NCBI GenBank assembly: GCA_011056555.1
Contig: DSEQ01000033.1
Span: 124,001-188,000, forward strand
From: Candidatus Zixiibacteriota bacterium
GTDB lineage: Bacteria > Zixibacteria > MSB-5A5 > JAABVY01
Length of the DNA: 64,000 bases
Reading direction: 5' to 3'
Part shown: positions 18,107 through 26,316 of the stretch, one piece after another
Position numbering within the stretch: position 1 is the first letter of the stretch
How the letters are laid out: the number at the start of each line of letters is the position of its first letter
Notes under the pieces: generated by a model
Seen by the model: only the letters and a program-made list of their open reading frames with translations
Told to the model about the DNA's origin: nothing
Database searches by the model: none
Position numbers and translations under genes: made by a program

Positions 18107-18439
18107 ATGTTTCCATGTGACAAAGAGGGGCGTTGCCCTTACGAGTATGATCAGGACCCCCAGAGGGATATTGAGGGAATGCCCCTGATTAAAGATGACA
18201 GCAGGAGTTGTCCGGAGTATGGGCATATCTGTCCCGAATATATGGAGGATTTTGGGCTTAATGAGGATGATCTGGGGATCCGCGCAATAATTCATTCAGG
18301 CAGCGTCATGTTACATCGTGCCGGAATCGGGGAATTGGATTTGAAGTTGCCGGAATACCAGGTTCTGCTGGATGCTTACAAGAAGACCCTTCTGAAATAT
18401 CCGCCGGAGGAATATCCGGAGTATTATTCATATATGTAA
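18107..18439 (+). CDS. Small Cys-containing protein of unknown function
   Basis: 110 aa, not recognised. Four cysteines sit in the first half (FPCDKEGRCPYEY; SCPEYGHICPEYMEDFGL), arranged as two C-x5/6-C-P pairs, which could bind a metal. The C-terminal half is acidic and ends in a Pro/Tyr-rich stretch (YPPEEYPEYYSYM). The reading frame has typical codon use for this window, is preceded by a TATAAT element, and is flanked by real genes, so I regard it as coding. The next gene converges from the other strand. Confidence 0.55.
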   Translation: MFPCDKEGRCPYEYDQDPQRDIEGMPLIKDDSRSCPEYGHICPEYMEDFGLNEDDLGIRAIIHSGSVMLHRAGIGELDLKLPEYQVLLDAYKKTLLKYPPEEYPEYYSYM

Positions 18440-18459
18440 TATAAGCTATCAGAGGCAGA

Positions 18460-19224
18460 CTAAACCTCGACGACCATTCCCTCAGAAGCAAAATCTATAT
18501 TCGAAAAGCCCGCTTTCTCGAACATAGCCTTAATGTGATTTTTATCTGTCTCATCCAGAAGATGTGTGAGAATCATCTTTTTGACACTCTTCTCAATCAG
18601 CAAGTCCGGCATTTTTTCCAGTTCAACGTGCATCCCCTCTGCCAGGAGTAAATCGGCATTTTCGATAACCGGGTCGAGATCGTCAATTGAGCCGAGATCT
18701 GCTGAATACACAAACTTCTTGTCCCCGGCTGTGATTATCAGCGAGAAACATTGCATGCGGTTGGGGATAGTCCTGTTGAGGATATATTCTTTATTGTTGA
18801 ACAGGTGGCTGTTCTGAAAAAAGTCTATCTTGATGTTGCCGTCATCAAATTCAAAACTTCGTTCCACTCCTGTAAACTGAATATCGAAGCCGAGCTTATC
18901 GGGAAAGAGATAGACCATATATAAAAGCCGCTTGAAACCATCCTCGGCCTCGCGGGGAAGGTAGACATTAAGCTGATTCTCCCGTTTCAGAAGCTTCATT
19001 ATCTGCACAACCAGCGGCAGTCCCATGGAGTGATCCGAATGCATATGGGTGATAAAAATATTATCAATGCTTTTCGCATCGATACCAAGTTTCTGCATGG
19101 CAGCCGCAGTGCCGTCTCCTGCATCGATTAAATAGCTTTTTTCATTTACTTCAAGAAGATAACTTGAGGTTGAGGATTGCGCGGAGGGCATTCCCGAAGA
19201 ACATCCAATCACAGTCAATTTCAT
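18460..19224 (-). CDS. Metallo-beta-lactamase-fold hydrolase, RNase Z-like
   Basis: 254 aa. The start at 19224 follows a ribosome site (GGGGTGAA); a start 30 bases upstream lacks one. The N-terminus MKLTVIGCSSGMPSAQSSTS and the metal motif FITHMHSDHSMGLP are those of the RNase Z/MBL family. Further ligands are visible (SADLG..DDL with Asp, and LTHLLDE near the C-terminus). The flexible exosite arm of true tRNase Z is not evident, so this may be an MBL hydrolase rather than tRNA 3' endonuclease. Confidence 0.8.
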   Translation of the reverse strand: MKLTVIGCSSGMPSAQSSTSSYLLEVNEKSYLIDAGDGTAAAMQKLGIDAKSIDNIFITHMHSDHSMGLPLVVQIMKLLKRENQLNVYLPREAEDGFKRLLYMVYLFPDKLGFDIQFTGVERSFEFDDGNIKIDFFQNSHLFNNKEYILNRTIPNRMQCFSLIITAGDKKFVYSADLGSIDDLDPVIENADLLLAEGMHVELEKMPDLLIEKSVKKMILTHLLDETDKNHIKAMFEKAGFSNIDFASEGMVVEV

Positions 19225-19458
19225 ATGTTCACCCCGGTTTTTGTTATGTTTCAATTAGATTCTTCACTGCGTTCAGAATGACAGTTTGAACCAGCTGTCA
19301 TCCTGAGGAACGAAGCGACGAAGGATCTCTTTAACTTATACAGATTCTTCGCTCCACCCAGAATGACGTCTGATTGATCCATTACCTATGGACAGAAACC
19401 AAGGGGAACGAGTTCCCAATGGCATTTTATATTTTCTAACTGCGATTGCATGGGTGGT

Positions 19459-19480
19459 CGGGGCAAACTCGTTTGCCCCG
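19459..19480. repeat. Perfect 10-bp stem hairpin in the repeat region
   Basis: CGGGGCAAAC, two-base loop TC, GTTTGCCCCG, then GTTTTGG. It could also act as a terminator. Confidence 0.7.
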
Positions 19481-19685
19481 TTTTGGCCTTCAGTCAAATC
19501 TCTATGAGATTCTACTATGTGTCTCTTGGTTGTCAGATGTTAAAGACATCTGAGCCTGCATCACGCCCAAATAAATTTGGGCGAGCCACCCGGATGAGGT
19601 CTTCATCATCTCTGAAAGCGCGAGTCAATATATTTTTATCGTTTTATCTGGTTTTAGGTATATCAAGCCTTCGTCATTGCGAGGA

Positions 19686-19708
19686 GGGATTGATCTCGGA
19701 TCAATCCC
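19686..19708. repeat. Perfect 10-bp stem hairpin inside a CATTGCGAGG-type repeat
   Basis: GGGATTGATC (19686-19695), loop TCG, GATCAATCCC (19699-19708), flanked by GCGAGGA and CGTGGCAATCTC. Confidence 0.7.
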
Positions 19709-19856
19709 GACGTGGCAATCTCATGCCGGCGCGCCTGAAATAATCTTAGAGATTCCCACGGCCATTCTCGACCAGAGGTCGGAACGGCCTCGGAATGACT
19801 ATTTTTATCTTTGCGCAGTCAGGAATTCTTTCTTGGCTGCACCTGCAGATAATATC

Positions 19857-21266
19857 CTACTTCACCTTTATCTCCTGCGGGGTAATCTCCTTTAAGTGCA
19901 TGGTGAAATGCCGCATGTATCGGGGTTCGTAGGTAATTTCAAAGCCGGACAATTTATCTTTGTATGCCATGATTTTCTTAAATGTATGGGCCACATATTT
20001 AAGGTGTGACATGGTATACACACGTCTCGGTATGGCCAGCCTGACGAGCTCCATGGGGGGATGCTTGACCTTGCCCGTCACCGGATCTTTTTCTGCAAAC
20101 ATCAGGCCGCCTATTTCTACCGCACGGACTCCCCCTTCGCGATAAAGGGCGATTACCAGGGCCTGGGCCGGAAACTGATCGCGCGGAATATGGGGCAGGA
20201 ATGCACCGGCGTCAACGAAGACGGCATGACCCCCGGTCGGCTTGACATAGGGGACACCGATTTTATCAAGTTCCTCGCCAAGAAATTTTACCTGTTCGAT
20301 CCGATGTGCCAGATAGTCAGCATCCAGAGCTTCCAGAAGGCCGCGGGCAATGACCTCCAGGTCGCGTCCGGAAAGCCCGCCATAGGTGCGGAAACCCTCG
20401 ATCATGATCATCAGGTTGGTAATCTTCTGCTCCAGATCATCATCATTGGTACCCAGAAATCCGCCCATGTTGACCAGTGCATCTTTCTTGGCAGACATAC
20501 AGCAGCCGTCGGCGTAGCTGAACATCTCACGCGCGATTTCCTTGATACTCTTGTTCTCATAGCCCGGCTCGCGCAGTTTGATGAAATATGCGTTCTCGGC
20601 ATACCGCGCCGCATCATAAAAGAGCGGGATACCATATTTTTCGCAGACCTCTTTGGTTCTGCGGATATTTTCCATGGAAACCGGCTGACCGCCGGCAGAG
20701 TTGTTGGTCAGTGTCATGAATACCGCGGGAATCTTATCCCGCCCCTTTTCTATTATGAATTCTTCCAGCCGTTCGACATCCATGTTGCCCTTGAATGGAT
20801 ACTCTTTGGCCGGGTCTTTGCCCTCTTTGATAATCAGGTCGACGGCAATACCCTTTTTGTGTGTGACATTTCCCCGGGTCGTGTCAAAGTGAGTATTGTT
20901 GGGTACATAATCACCCTCTTTGAGGATGGTTGAGAAGAGCAGGTTTTCGGCGACACGCCCCTGATGCACGGGAATTATATGCTTGAAACCGGTGATATCC
21001 TGTATGGTCTCCACAAAATTAAAATAATTGCGGCATCCGGCGTAGGCCTCGTCACCTTTCATGATGCCTGCCCATTGATCATCGCTCATGGCCGAAGTAC
21101 CCGAGTCGGTCAAGAGGTCGATGAAGACATCTTCCGACCTGATATTGAAAATGTTGAAATGCGCCCTCTGAATGTTCAGTTCACGTTCCTCTTTGGTGGT
21201 CATCTTGATCGGCTCGACCACCTTGATCCGGTAGGGCTCAACCGGAAAATCCAAATCGTCAATCAT
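19857..21266 (-). CDS. tnaA: Tryptophanase (PLP-dependent beta-eliminating lyase)
   Basis: 469 aa. Cleaves L-tryptophan to indole, pyruvate and ammonia. The family core is unmistakable: IDLLTDSGTSAMSDDQWAG, HQGRVAENLL, NSAGGQPVSMENI, FYDAARYAENAYFIK and the PLP lysine in SYADGCCMSAKKDALVNMGG. Choice of tryptophanase over tyrosine phenol-lyase rests on FDTTRG (Asp where the phenol-lyase has Thr) and RAVEIG (where the phenol-lyase has RSMERG with its phenol-binding Arg). The start at 21266 follows AAGGAAGG; an in-frame ATG 54 bases upstream has no such site. A TATAAT lies about 54 bases upstream (complement of 21320-21325). No TnaC-like leader peptide seen. Confidence 0.88.
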   Translation of the reverse strand: MIDDLDFPVEPYRIKVVEPIKMTTKEERELNIQRAHFNIFNIRSEDVFIDLLTDSGTSAMSDDQWAGIMKGDEAYAGCRNYFNFVETIQDITGFKHIIPVHQGRVAENLLFSTILKEGDYVPNNTHFDTTRGNVTHKKGIAVDLIIKEGKDPAKEYPFKGNMDVERLEEFIIEKGRDKIPAVFMTLTNNSAGGQPVSMENIRRTKEVCEKYGIPLFYDAARYAENAYFIKLREPGYENKSIKEIAREMFSYADGCCMSAKKDALVNMGGFLGTNDDDLEQKITNLMIMIEGFRTYGGLSGRDLEVIARGLLEALDADYLAHRIEQVKFLGEELDKIGVPYVKPTGGHAVFVDAGAFLPHIPRDQFPAQALVIALYREGGVRAVEIGGLMFAEKDPVTGKVKHPPMELVRLAIPRRVYTMSHLKYVAHTFKKIMAYKDKLSGFEITYEPRYMRHFTMHLKEITPQEIKVK

Positions 21267-21362
21267 CCCCAGGCCTTCCTTTATGTTGTCAGACTGTATT
21301 TCATAAGTAAATATAAGCAATTATATGCCATTTACGGGATATAATTGAATTTTTTTTGGGGG

Positions 21363-22370
21363 CTACCCCTTTTTGAGCTTGAAGGCTGGGACGATATGGC
21401 CTACAAGCAGGTCTCTATTATTATATACATTTGGCTTGATTATACGCTTGACAAAGTCCAGCCTGGAATCCGGCAACACTCCGATCTGCCGCAAGGCTTC
21501 GACCACCACCGGTCCCAGCGCGCGGAAATTTCCATCCGCAATCTTGACCGCCATCCCCCAGCCCTTATTAAGAATCGCCACACCCTGGATAGCCTCGCCG
21601 CCCAGCTTGCAGATTATCTCTTTGGGAAGGGCCTGCATGAGATAATAATCTGACCTGTCCTCGCCGGACACCATGATAGGATGGGTCTGGATAGCCTCTA
21701 TTATCCTCTGAAATGCTTTTTTTCTAATATCGCTGTCTGTTTTCAGAGTACCGATATTTGCGAAGCCGAGCGCCAGGTTTCTGATAGGGAAGGCATAGTT
21801 AGGAAGCGAACATCCATCAGTGCCGAGTATCATATCATCAGGAGAAACCTCACATATCTCCGAGACGGTTTGCTTAACCAGCTTCTGCGGCTCGTAATTG
21901 GGATCGAGATAACGCTTCGGGTCACAGCCCAGCATCAAAGCCAGCGCCAGTTGTCCCGAATGCTTGCCGGAACAGTTGTGCTGGATCGGTGTGAAAGTCT
22001 CCTCCCGCCGGGGAAGTATATTTTTGCTGGTATAGTAGATGGGCGGATGTGTCCCGCATTGAAGATAACTTTCGTCAAGCCCGATTTTGTCCAGATTTTT
22101 CTTTACCTGCTCGGTATGGATTGGGCTGCCTGAATGGGAACCGCACATGATGGCAAGAGCTTTTAAGTCGAATCCATATTTTTCCAGCCCGCCTCTCTCT
22201 GTTAATGGCACGGCCTGGAATGGTTTCAGGGATGAACGCGTGAAGGACACAAGATCAGGGTCTCCGGCATAGTATTGCACCTGGCCCCTGTTGTCGACCA
22301 CCACGACCGATCCAAAGTGGACCGATTCGATGCCCTTTCCTCTGTATACCTCGGCCAGTATCTCTTGCAT
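21363..22370 (-). CDS. Asparaginase, Rhizobium type II family
   Basis: 335 aa from the preferred ATG at 22370 (a second ATG is at 22376). Hydrolyses L-asparagine to aspartate and ammonia. Family signatures: ESVHFGSVVVVDNRG near the N-terminus, SFTRSSLKPFQAVPL with the catalytic Ser-Lys region, IMCGSHSGSPIH, and QHNCSGKHSGQLALALMLG, then GTDGCSLPNYAFPI. This family is unrelated to the E. coli AnsA/AnsB type. It follows a perfect promoter whose -10 box ends 6 bases before the chosen ATG, so a leaderless mRNA is likely. Same strand as tryptophanase; 97 bases separate them. Confidence 0.88.
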   Translation of the reverse strand: MQEILAEVYRGKGIESVHFGSVVVVDNRGQVQYYAGDPDLVSFTRSSLKPFQAVPLTERGGLEKYGFDLKALAIMCGSHSGSPIHTEQVKKNLDKIGLDESYLQCGTHPPIYYTSKNILPRREETFTPIQHNCSGKHSGQLALALMLGCDPKRYLDPNYEPQKLVKQTVSEICEVSPDDMILGTDGCSLPNYAFPIRNLALGFANIGTLKTDSDIRKKAFQRIIEAIQTHPIMVSGEDRSDYYLMQALPKEIICKLGGEAIQGVAILNKGWGMAVKIADGNFRALGPVVVEALRQIGVLPDSRLDFVKRIIKPNVYNNRDLLVGHIVPAFKLKKG

Positions 22371-22376
22371 CGGCAT

Positions 22377-22405
22377 ATTATAACAAACAGCCGATTATAA
22401 TTCAA
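22377..22405 (-). promoter_or_regulatory. Leaderless-type promoter of the asparaginase gene
   Basis: On the minus strand: TTGAAT (complement of 22400-22405), 17-base spacer, perfect TATAAT (complement of 22377-22382). The first ATG directly abuts the -10 box; the second ATG (22370) lies at the expected start site. Confidence 0.75.
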
Positions 22406-22486
22406 CCGTTATTTTATGGTCTTTTGAGGCTATTTTTATAAGTCAAATTAAACGAATTGTTTATTCAAAAAAATGTCAAAAAGTGC

Positions 22487-22514
22487 TTGAAATTCTTGCG
22501 CATTCTGATAGATT
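22487..22514 (+). promoter_or_regulatory. Promoter of the GTPase-carbamate kinase operon
   Basis: TTGAAA (22487-22492), 16-base spacer, TAGATT (22509-22514). It would produce a leader of about 150 bases. Confidence 0.5.
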
Positions 22515-22567
22515 CTCTTTACTAATTTAAGATGGGGTGAGATGATATTATGCGTTTTGATTATTAT

Positions 22568-22637
22568 CTTGTTGTGCACTACTGGAACATGTCCTCGATC
22601 TGACTGTGCCTGTGTTATCAGTCAGCTACTCAACAAG
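22568..22637 (+). promoter_or_regulatory. Structured 5' leader (nested stems), candidate cis-regulatory RNA
   Basis: Outer stem CTTGTTG (22568-22574) with CAACAAG (22631-22637); inner stem CTGACTG (22600-22606) with CAGTCAG (22619-22625), 12-base loop. The 25 bases between the left arms contain GGAACATGTCC, able to form a third short hairpin, so a three-way junction is possible. The ribosome site GGAGG (22661-22665) and the ATG follow 24-34 bases later. It does not match a riboswitch class I can name. This and the promoter are the only elements in the ~300-base gap. Confidence 0.45.
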
Positions 22638-22670
22638 CCATCTATTTCTATGATTTAATAGGAGGATTTA

Positions 22671-23993
22671 ATGACGAAGAACGTAATTATCATGGGTGCG
22701 GCAGGAAGAGATTTTCATAACTTCAACACTTTTTACAGGGATAATAAGTCGTACAAAGTGGTCGCCTTTACGGCCACACAGATTCCCAATATCGAAGGCA
22801 GAAAGTATCCCGCCAAACTTGCCGGCAAGCTATACCCCAGGGGCATACCGATTCTGCCCGAAGAGGACCTGGAAAAACTTATCGCAAAACACAAAGTTGA
22901 TGAGGTGGTTTTCTCCTATTCTGATGTTCCGCAGCAGCATGTTATGCATGCCGCCGCAGTCGTCGATCGGGCGGGAGCTTCGTTTGTGCTTCTGGGCTCC
23001 AAGGAGACCATGATCAAATCCAAAAAGCCTGTTATTGCGATCACCGCGATCCGGACCGGGTGCGGCAAAAGCCAGACCACGCGAAGGGTTTGTGCGGTCT
23101 TGAAGGAAATGGGCAAGCAGCCGGTTGCAATCCGTCATCCCATGCCCTACGGCGATCTTTCCAAGCAGATCAGCCAGCGTTTTGCAAAACTGTCTGACCT
23201 TAAAAAACATAATTGTACGATTGAAGAGATGGAAGAATACGAGCCGCATATCAAGGCGGGTACGGTCTGTTATGCCGGAGTCGATTATGCCGAGATCCTG
23301 AAAAACGCCGAGAAGGAAGCTGATGTGATCGTATGGGACGGCGGCAACAACGATACTCCATTCTACAAACCCGATCTCTGGATAGTGGTCACCGATCCTC
23401 ATCGCGCCGGCCACGAGCTGACCTATTTCCCGGGCTTCACGAATTTCATCTCGGCCGATGTAATCGTCATGAATAAAATGGAAACTGCCGACCCGGAGGA
23501 TATAGAGGAACTGCGTGAGAATATCTCGATCTTCAATCCCCTCGCAACTGTGATCGAGGGAGTCTCTCCGGTGTTTGTGGATGACCCCGAAGTCATCCGC
23601 GGCAAAAGTGTTCTGGTGGTCGAGGACGGTCCCACGCTTACGCACGGCGAGATGCGGTACGGCGCAGGTATAGTGGCCGCCCAGAAATTCGGCGCGATAG
23701 ATTTTGTCGACCCGCGCCCATTCCTGAAAGGCACTCTGAAAAGCACTTTCGAGAAATATCCGAACATCGGGCCCTTGCTCCCGGCTATGGGCTACGGCGA
23801 CCAGCAGATAAAAGATCTGAGCGCGACTATCAATGCGACCGAATGTGATTCAGTCGTTATCGCCACTCCTATCGATTTAAGGCGCATCATAAATATCAAG
23901 AAGCCTTCGACCAGGGTGAGCTACGAATTGCAGGAGATCGGCGCCCCCGATATGACCATGGTCATCTCGGAGTTCTTTAAGAAGAAGAAATAA
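22671..23993 (+). CDS. COG2403-type P-loop GTPase, cyclic 2,3-diphosphoglycerate synthetase-like
   Basis: 440 aa. Residues 1-~115 form a Rossmann-like domain (IIMGAAGRDFHNFNTFYRDN), then a P-loop domain with an unusual Walker A (AIRTGCGKSQTTRRV), and DVIVWDGGNNDTPFYKPDLW plus VIVMNKMETA as guanine-nucleotide-type motifs. The whole matches the family that includes the archaeal cyclic 2,3-diphosphoglycerate synthetase, which is common in bacteria that are not known to make that compound. Its stop overlaps the start of carbamate kinase by one base. Excellent ribosome site (GGAGG). The bacterial role is not established; a link with carbamoyl-phosphate or carbamate metabolism is inferred from the neighbour. 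Confidence 0.75.
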   Translation: MTKNVIIMGAAGRDFHNFNTFYRDNKSYKVVAFTATQIPNIEGRKYPAKLAGKLYPRGIPILPEEDLEKLIAKHKVDEVVFSYSDVPQQHVMHAAAVVDRAGASFVLLGSKETMIKSKKPVIAITAIRTGCGKSQTTRRVCAVLKEMGKQPVAIRHPMPYGDLSKQISQRFAKLSDLKKHNCTIEEMEEYEPHIKAGTVCYAGVDYAEILKNAEKEADVIVWDGGNNDTPFYKPDLWIVVTDPHRAGHELTYFPGFTNFISADVIVMNKMETADPEDIEELRENISIFNPLATVIEGVSPVFVDDPEVIRGKSVLVVEDGPTLTHGEMRYGAGIVAAQKFGAIDFVDPRPFLKGTLKSTFEKYPNIGPLLPAMGYGDQQIKDLSATINATECDSVVIATPIDLRRIINIKKPSTRVSYELQEIGAPDMTMVISEFFKKKK

Positions 23994-24943
23994 TGTCTCC
24001 TAAAAAACAGACAGCGGTAATAGCATTGGGCGGGAACGCCATAACTAAAAAAGGCGTTCCCGACACCATTGCAAATCAATTTGCGAATACACGCCAATCA
24101 CTATCTGGTATTATCCCGCTGATAAAAAACGGTTACAACATCGCAATAACTCACGGCAATGGGCCCCAGGTGGGCAATGCTCTGCTGCGTGTTGAACTGG
24201 CCCGGAACAAAGCCCCCATTCTCCCTTTGGGAATCTGTGTGGCCGATACCGAGGGCGGTATGGGCTATATGATCGAGCAGTCCCTCCAGAACCGTCTCAG
24301 AAAAGAGAGGATCAAGCGCGATGTCGTCACCATAGTAACCCAGGTGATAGTCGATAAGGACGATCCCTCCATAAGAAATCCCAGCAAATATGTGGGCCAG
24401 TTTTACGATTACAACACTGCCCGCAAATACGCCAAAGAGCGGGGCTGGCAGATAAAAAAAGATGCCAACCGCGGCTGGCGACGGGTGGTGGCTTCACCAA
24501 TCCCGATCGAAATTGTCGAGGCCAGGCAAATCAAAATCCTGGTGGATAAACGGGTGATAGTAATAGCCGCCGGAGGAGGAGGAATTCCTATTTATGTCGA
24601 GGAGAACGGCGATTTTGAGGGCGTCGATGCGGTTATCGATAAGGACCGGGCAAGTGCGGTTCTGGCTAAATCCATCGGGGCAGAACTGCTCTTGATTTTG
24701 ACCGGCGTGGATAATGTTGCCCTGAATTTCGGAAAGCTGGATCAGAAGCTGCTGGGAGAAGTTAGATATAAAGAAATGAAGAAATATTTGGAGCAGGGGC
24801 ATTTTCCACCCGGAAGTATGGGACCCAAAGTGGAAGCAGCCCTTGGATTTTTGGAGATGGGCGGCAAGAAAGTTATAATAACCTCAATCGAAAATGCGTA
24901 TGAGGCGGTTATCGGCAATGCCGGTACCACAATAACCATGTAA
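23993..24943 (+). CDS. arcC: Carbamate kinase
   Basis: 316 aa, normal length. Converts carbamoyl phosphate plus ADP to ATP, CO2 and ammonia, or the reverse. Visible features: VIALGGNAITKKG at the N-terminus, NIAITHGNGPQVGNALLR, GGMGYMIEQSLQNRLR, the GW(R)RVVASP.P segment, VIVIAAGGGGIPIYVE, then VIDKDRASAVLAKSIGAELLLILT and GSMGPKVEAALGFLE. No arginine deiminase or ornithine carbamoyltransferase gene is in the window, so it is not part of a classical arginine deiminase operon. It is coupled to the upstream GTPase by a one-base overlap, and the CCA-type enzyme follows after 2 bases. Confidence 0.92.
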   Translation: MSPKKQTAVIALGGNAITKKGVPDTIANQFANTRQSLSGIIPLIKNGYNIAITHGNGPQVGNALLRVELARNKAPILPLGICVADTEGGMGYMIEQSLQNRLRKERIKRDVVTIVTQVIVDKDDPSIRNPSKYVGQFYDYNTARKYAKERGWQIKKDANRGWRRVVASPIPIEIVEARQIKILVDKRVIVIAAGGGGIPIYVEENGDFEGVDAVIDKDRASAVLAKSIGAELLLILTGVDNVALNFGKLDQKLLGEVRYKEMKKYLEQGHFPPGSMGPKVEAALGFLEMGGKKVIITSIENAYEAVIGNAGTTITM

Positions 24944-24945
24944 TC

Positions 24946-26316
24946 ATGCAGGGCCTGAGCAAAAAAGTTGTGGATGAGATCCTGAAACATGGGAATCTCT
25001 ACGAGGTGGGCGGATGTGTCCGCGATTCCCTTCTGGGAATGGGTATTGCCGAAAAAGACCGCGATTACCTTGTGACCAGGATAGAATTTGAGAGACTCGT
25101 CAAGGTTCTGAAGAAGTATGGGCATGTCGATCTGGTCGGGAAATCATTCGGTGTAATAAAATTTACCTCCTGCAATAACGGCTCGGATCATAATGTCACC
25201 TATGACATTGCCTTGCCGCGGAGCGAGTTTTCCACCGGCATTGGTCATCGCGATTTCCAGGTTGATTTCGACCACACTCTTCCGGTTGAGGAAGATTTGA
25301 AACGCCGTGATTTTACCATCAATGCCATTGCCCGCAATCTCAGGGATAATGAACTGGTTGATCCTTATGGGGGCCAAGAGGATCTGAAGCACGGCCTGAT
25401 CCGCATGCTGGCTCCCCGCACCTTTGAGGACGATCCTTTGCGCATGCTCAGGGCGGTGCAGTTCGCGGCCCGTTTCGAATTCGAAATCGAACCGCAGACA
25501 TTTGAAGCGATCCGCCAGAACGCCGGATTGATCAGCGCGGTCTCTCCGGAACGTATCCAGGAAGAACTGAACAAGCTTCTGACCAAGGCAAAAAAACCTT
25601 CCCGGGGTTTTATTCTCATGGACCAGACTAGGTTACTCAAGATTATTCTGCCTGAACTGGCGCTCGCAATAGGGGTGGATCAACCCGGAGGATATCACGC
25701 CCATGATGTTTTTCTGCATTCTATCTACACCGTCGACGAATTGCCCCAGGACAATTTGACACTCAGGCTTGCAGGGCTGCTGCATGATATCGCCAAGCCC
25801 CGGACAAAGATTGTCCGGGATGAAAAGGCCAATTTTTATGGCCATGACCAGCAGGGAGCCGAGATGGCGGCGGAAATCCTGCAGCGTCTGCGCTATTCAA
25901 ATCAGGTCATAAAAGATGTAAAGGTCTTGATTAAGGAACATATGTTCACCTCGGAGATGTCCGACAAGGGCGTCCGTCGCCTAATAAAGAGAACCGGTAT
26001 CGATAGAATCTATGACCTGCTGGAACTGCGCCGGAGCGATGTCCGGGCCCAGGGGATGGGAAATACGACGCCGGAAATCGATGAGCTGGAGGGACGGATT
26101 CGAAGCGAGCTGGAGGAGCAGGTTCCGCTGGGAGTTAAACAGCTTGCGATCGATGGAAATGACATAATGCAGGAGTTCGATATCCCGCCCTCGCCGCTGG
26201 TGGGGGAGATATTATCGCATCTTTTGGAAATTGTCCTTGATTATCCTGAAAAAAATAATAAAGAAGTACTAATACAACAGGCTCGGGTATTTTTGAAAGA
26301 GAAGGAGCGAGAATGA
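24946..26316 (+). CDS. cca: tRNA nucleotidyltransferase (CCA-adding type) with HD domain
   Basis: 456 aa. Polymerase-beta-type nucleotidyltransferase head: YEVGGCVRDSLLGM and the metal pair DRDY, then KRRDFTINAIARNL, DPYGGQEDL, and RTFEDDPLRMLRAVQFAARF, the signature that binds the incoming nucleotide. A neck/body follows, then an HD phosphohydrolase domain (LRLAGLLHDIAKPRT). This could be the CCA-adding enzyme or a poly(A) polymerase-like relative; they cannot be separated by sight. No clear ribosome site. The stop overlaps the start of sucC (ATGA), so it is the head of the following operon by coupling. Confidence 0.85.
   Translation: MQGLSKKVVDEILKHGNLYEVGGCVRDSLLGMGIAEKDRDYLVTRIEFERLVKVLKKYGHVDLVGKSFGVIKFTSCNNGSDHNVTYDIALPRSEFSTGIGHRDFQVDFDHTLPVEEDLKRRDFTINAIARNLRDNELVDPYGGQEDLKHGLIRMLAPRTFEDDPLRMLRAVQFAARFEFEIEPQTFEAIRQNAGLISAVSPERIQEELNKLLTKAKKPSRGFILMDQTRLLKIILPELALAIGVDQPGGYHAHDVFLHSIYTVDELPQDNLTLRLAGLLHDIAKPRTKIVRDEKANFYGHDQQGAEMAAEILQRLRYSNQVIKDVKVLIKEHMFTSEMSDKGVRRLIKRTGIDRIYDLLELRRSDVRAQGMGNTTPEIDELEGRIRSELEEQVPLGVKQLAIDGNDIMQEFDIPPSPLVGEILSHLLEIVLDYPEKNNKEVLIQQARVFLKEKERE

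Larger units (their letters stand above)
19225..19856. repeat. 632-base non-coding region made of nested palindromes and dispersed-repeat fragments
   Basis: No convincing gene. Two mutually inverted elements lie at the left: AGATTCTTC...GAATGAC at 19257-19282 and 19342-19367, around GTCATCCTGAGG...GAAGGATCT at 19297-19328. Then come five or six unrelated short perfect hairpins: 19404-19417, 19459-19480, 19533-19553, 19564-19583, 19686-19708 and an imperfect one at 19775-19791. GGGTGG (19452-19457) and CCACCC (19586-19591) form terminal inverted repeats around three of them. The right part carries GTCATTGCGAGG...CGTGGCAATCTC...GAGATTCCCACGG, a motif often seen as intergenic repeats in environmental genomes. 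Likely small non-autonomous repeats. Confidence 0.65.

Noticed and set aside
19450-19743. Two short open frames in the repeat region
   Set aside because: They consist of translated palindromes and repeat fragments and have no ribosome site.
20061-20933. 290-codon plus-strand frame inside tnaA
   Set aside because: Shadow of the tryptophanase on the other strand.
19857-21266. Tyrosine phenol-lyase
   Set aside because: FDTTRG and RAVEIG match tryptophanase rather than the TTTR and RSMERG forms of the phenol-lyase.
22830-23645. Long antisense frame inside the COG2403-type GTPase
   Set aside because: Shadow frame; the plus strand holds a P-loop protein with a ribosome site.
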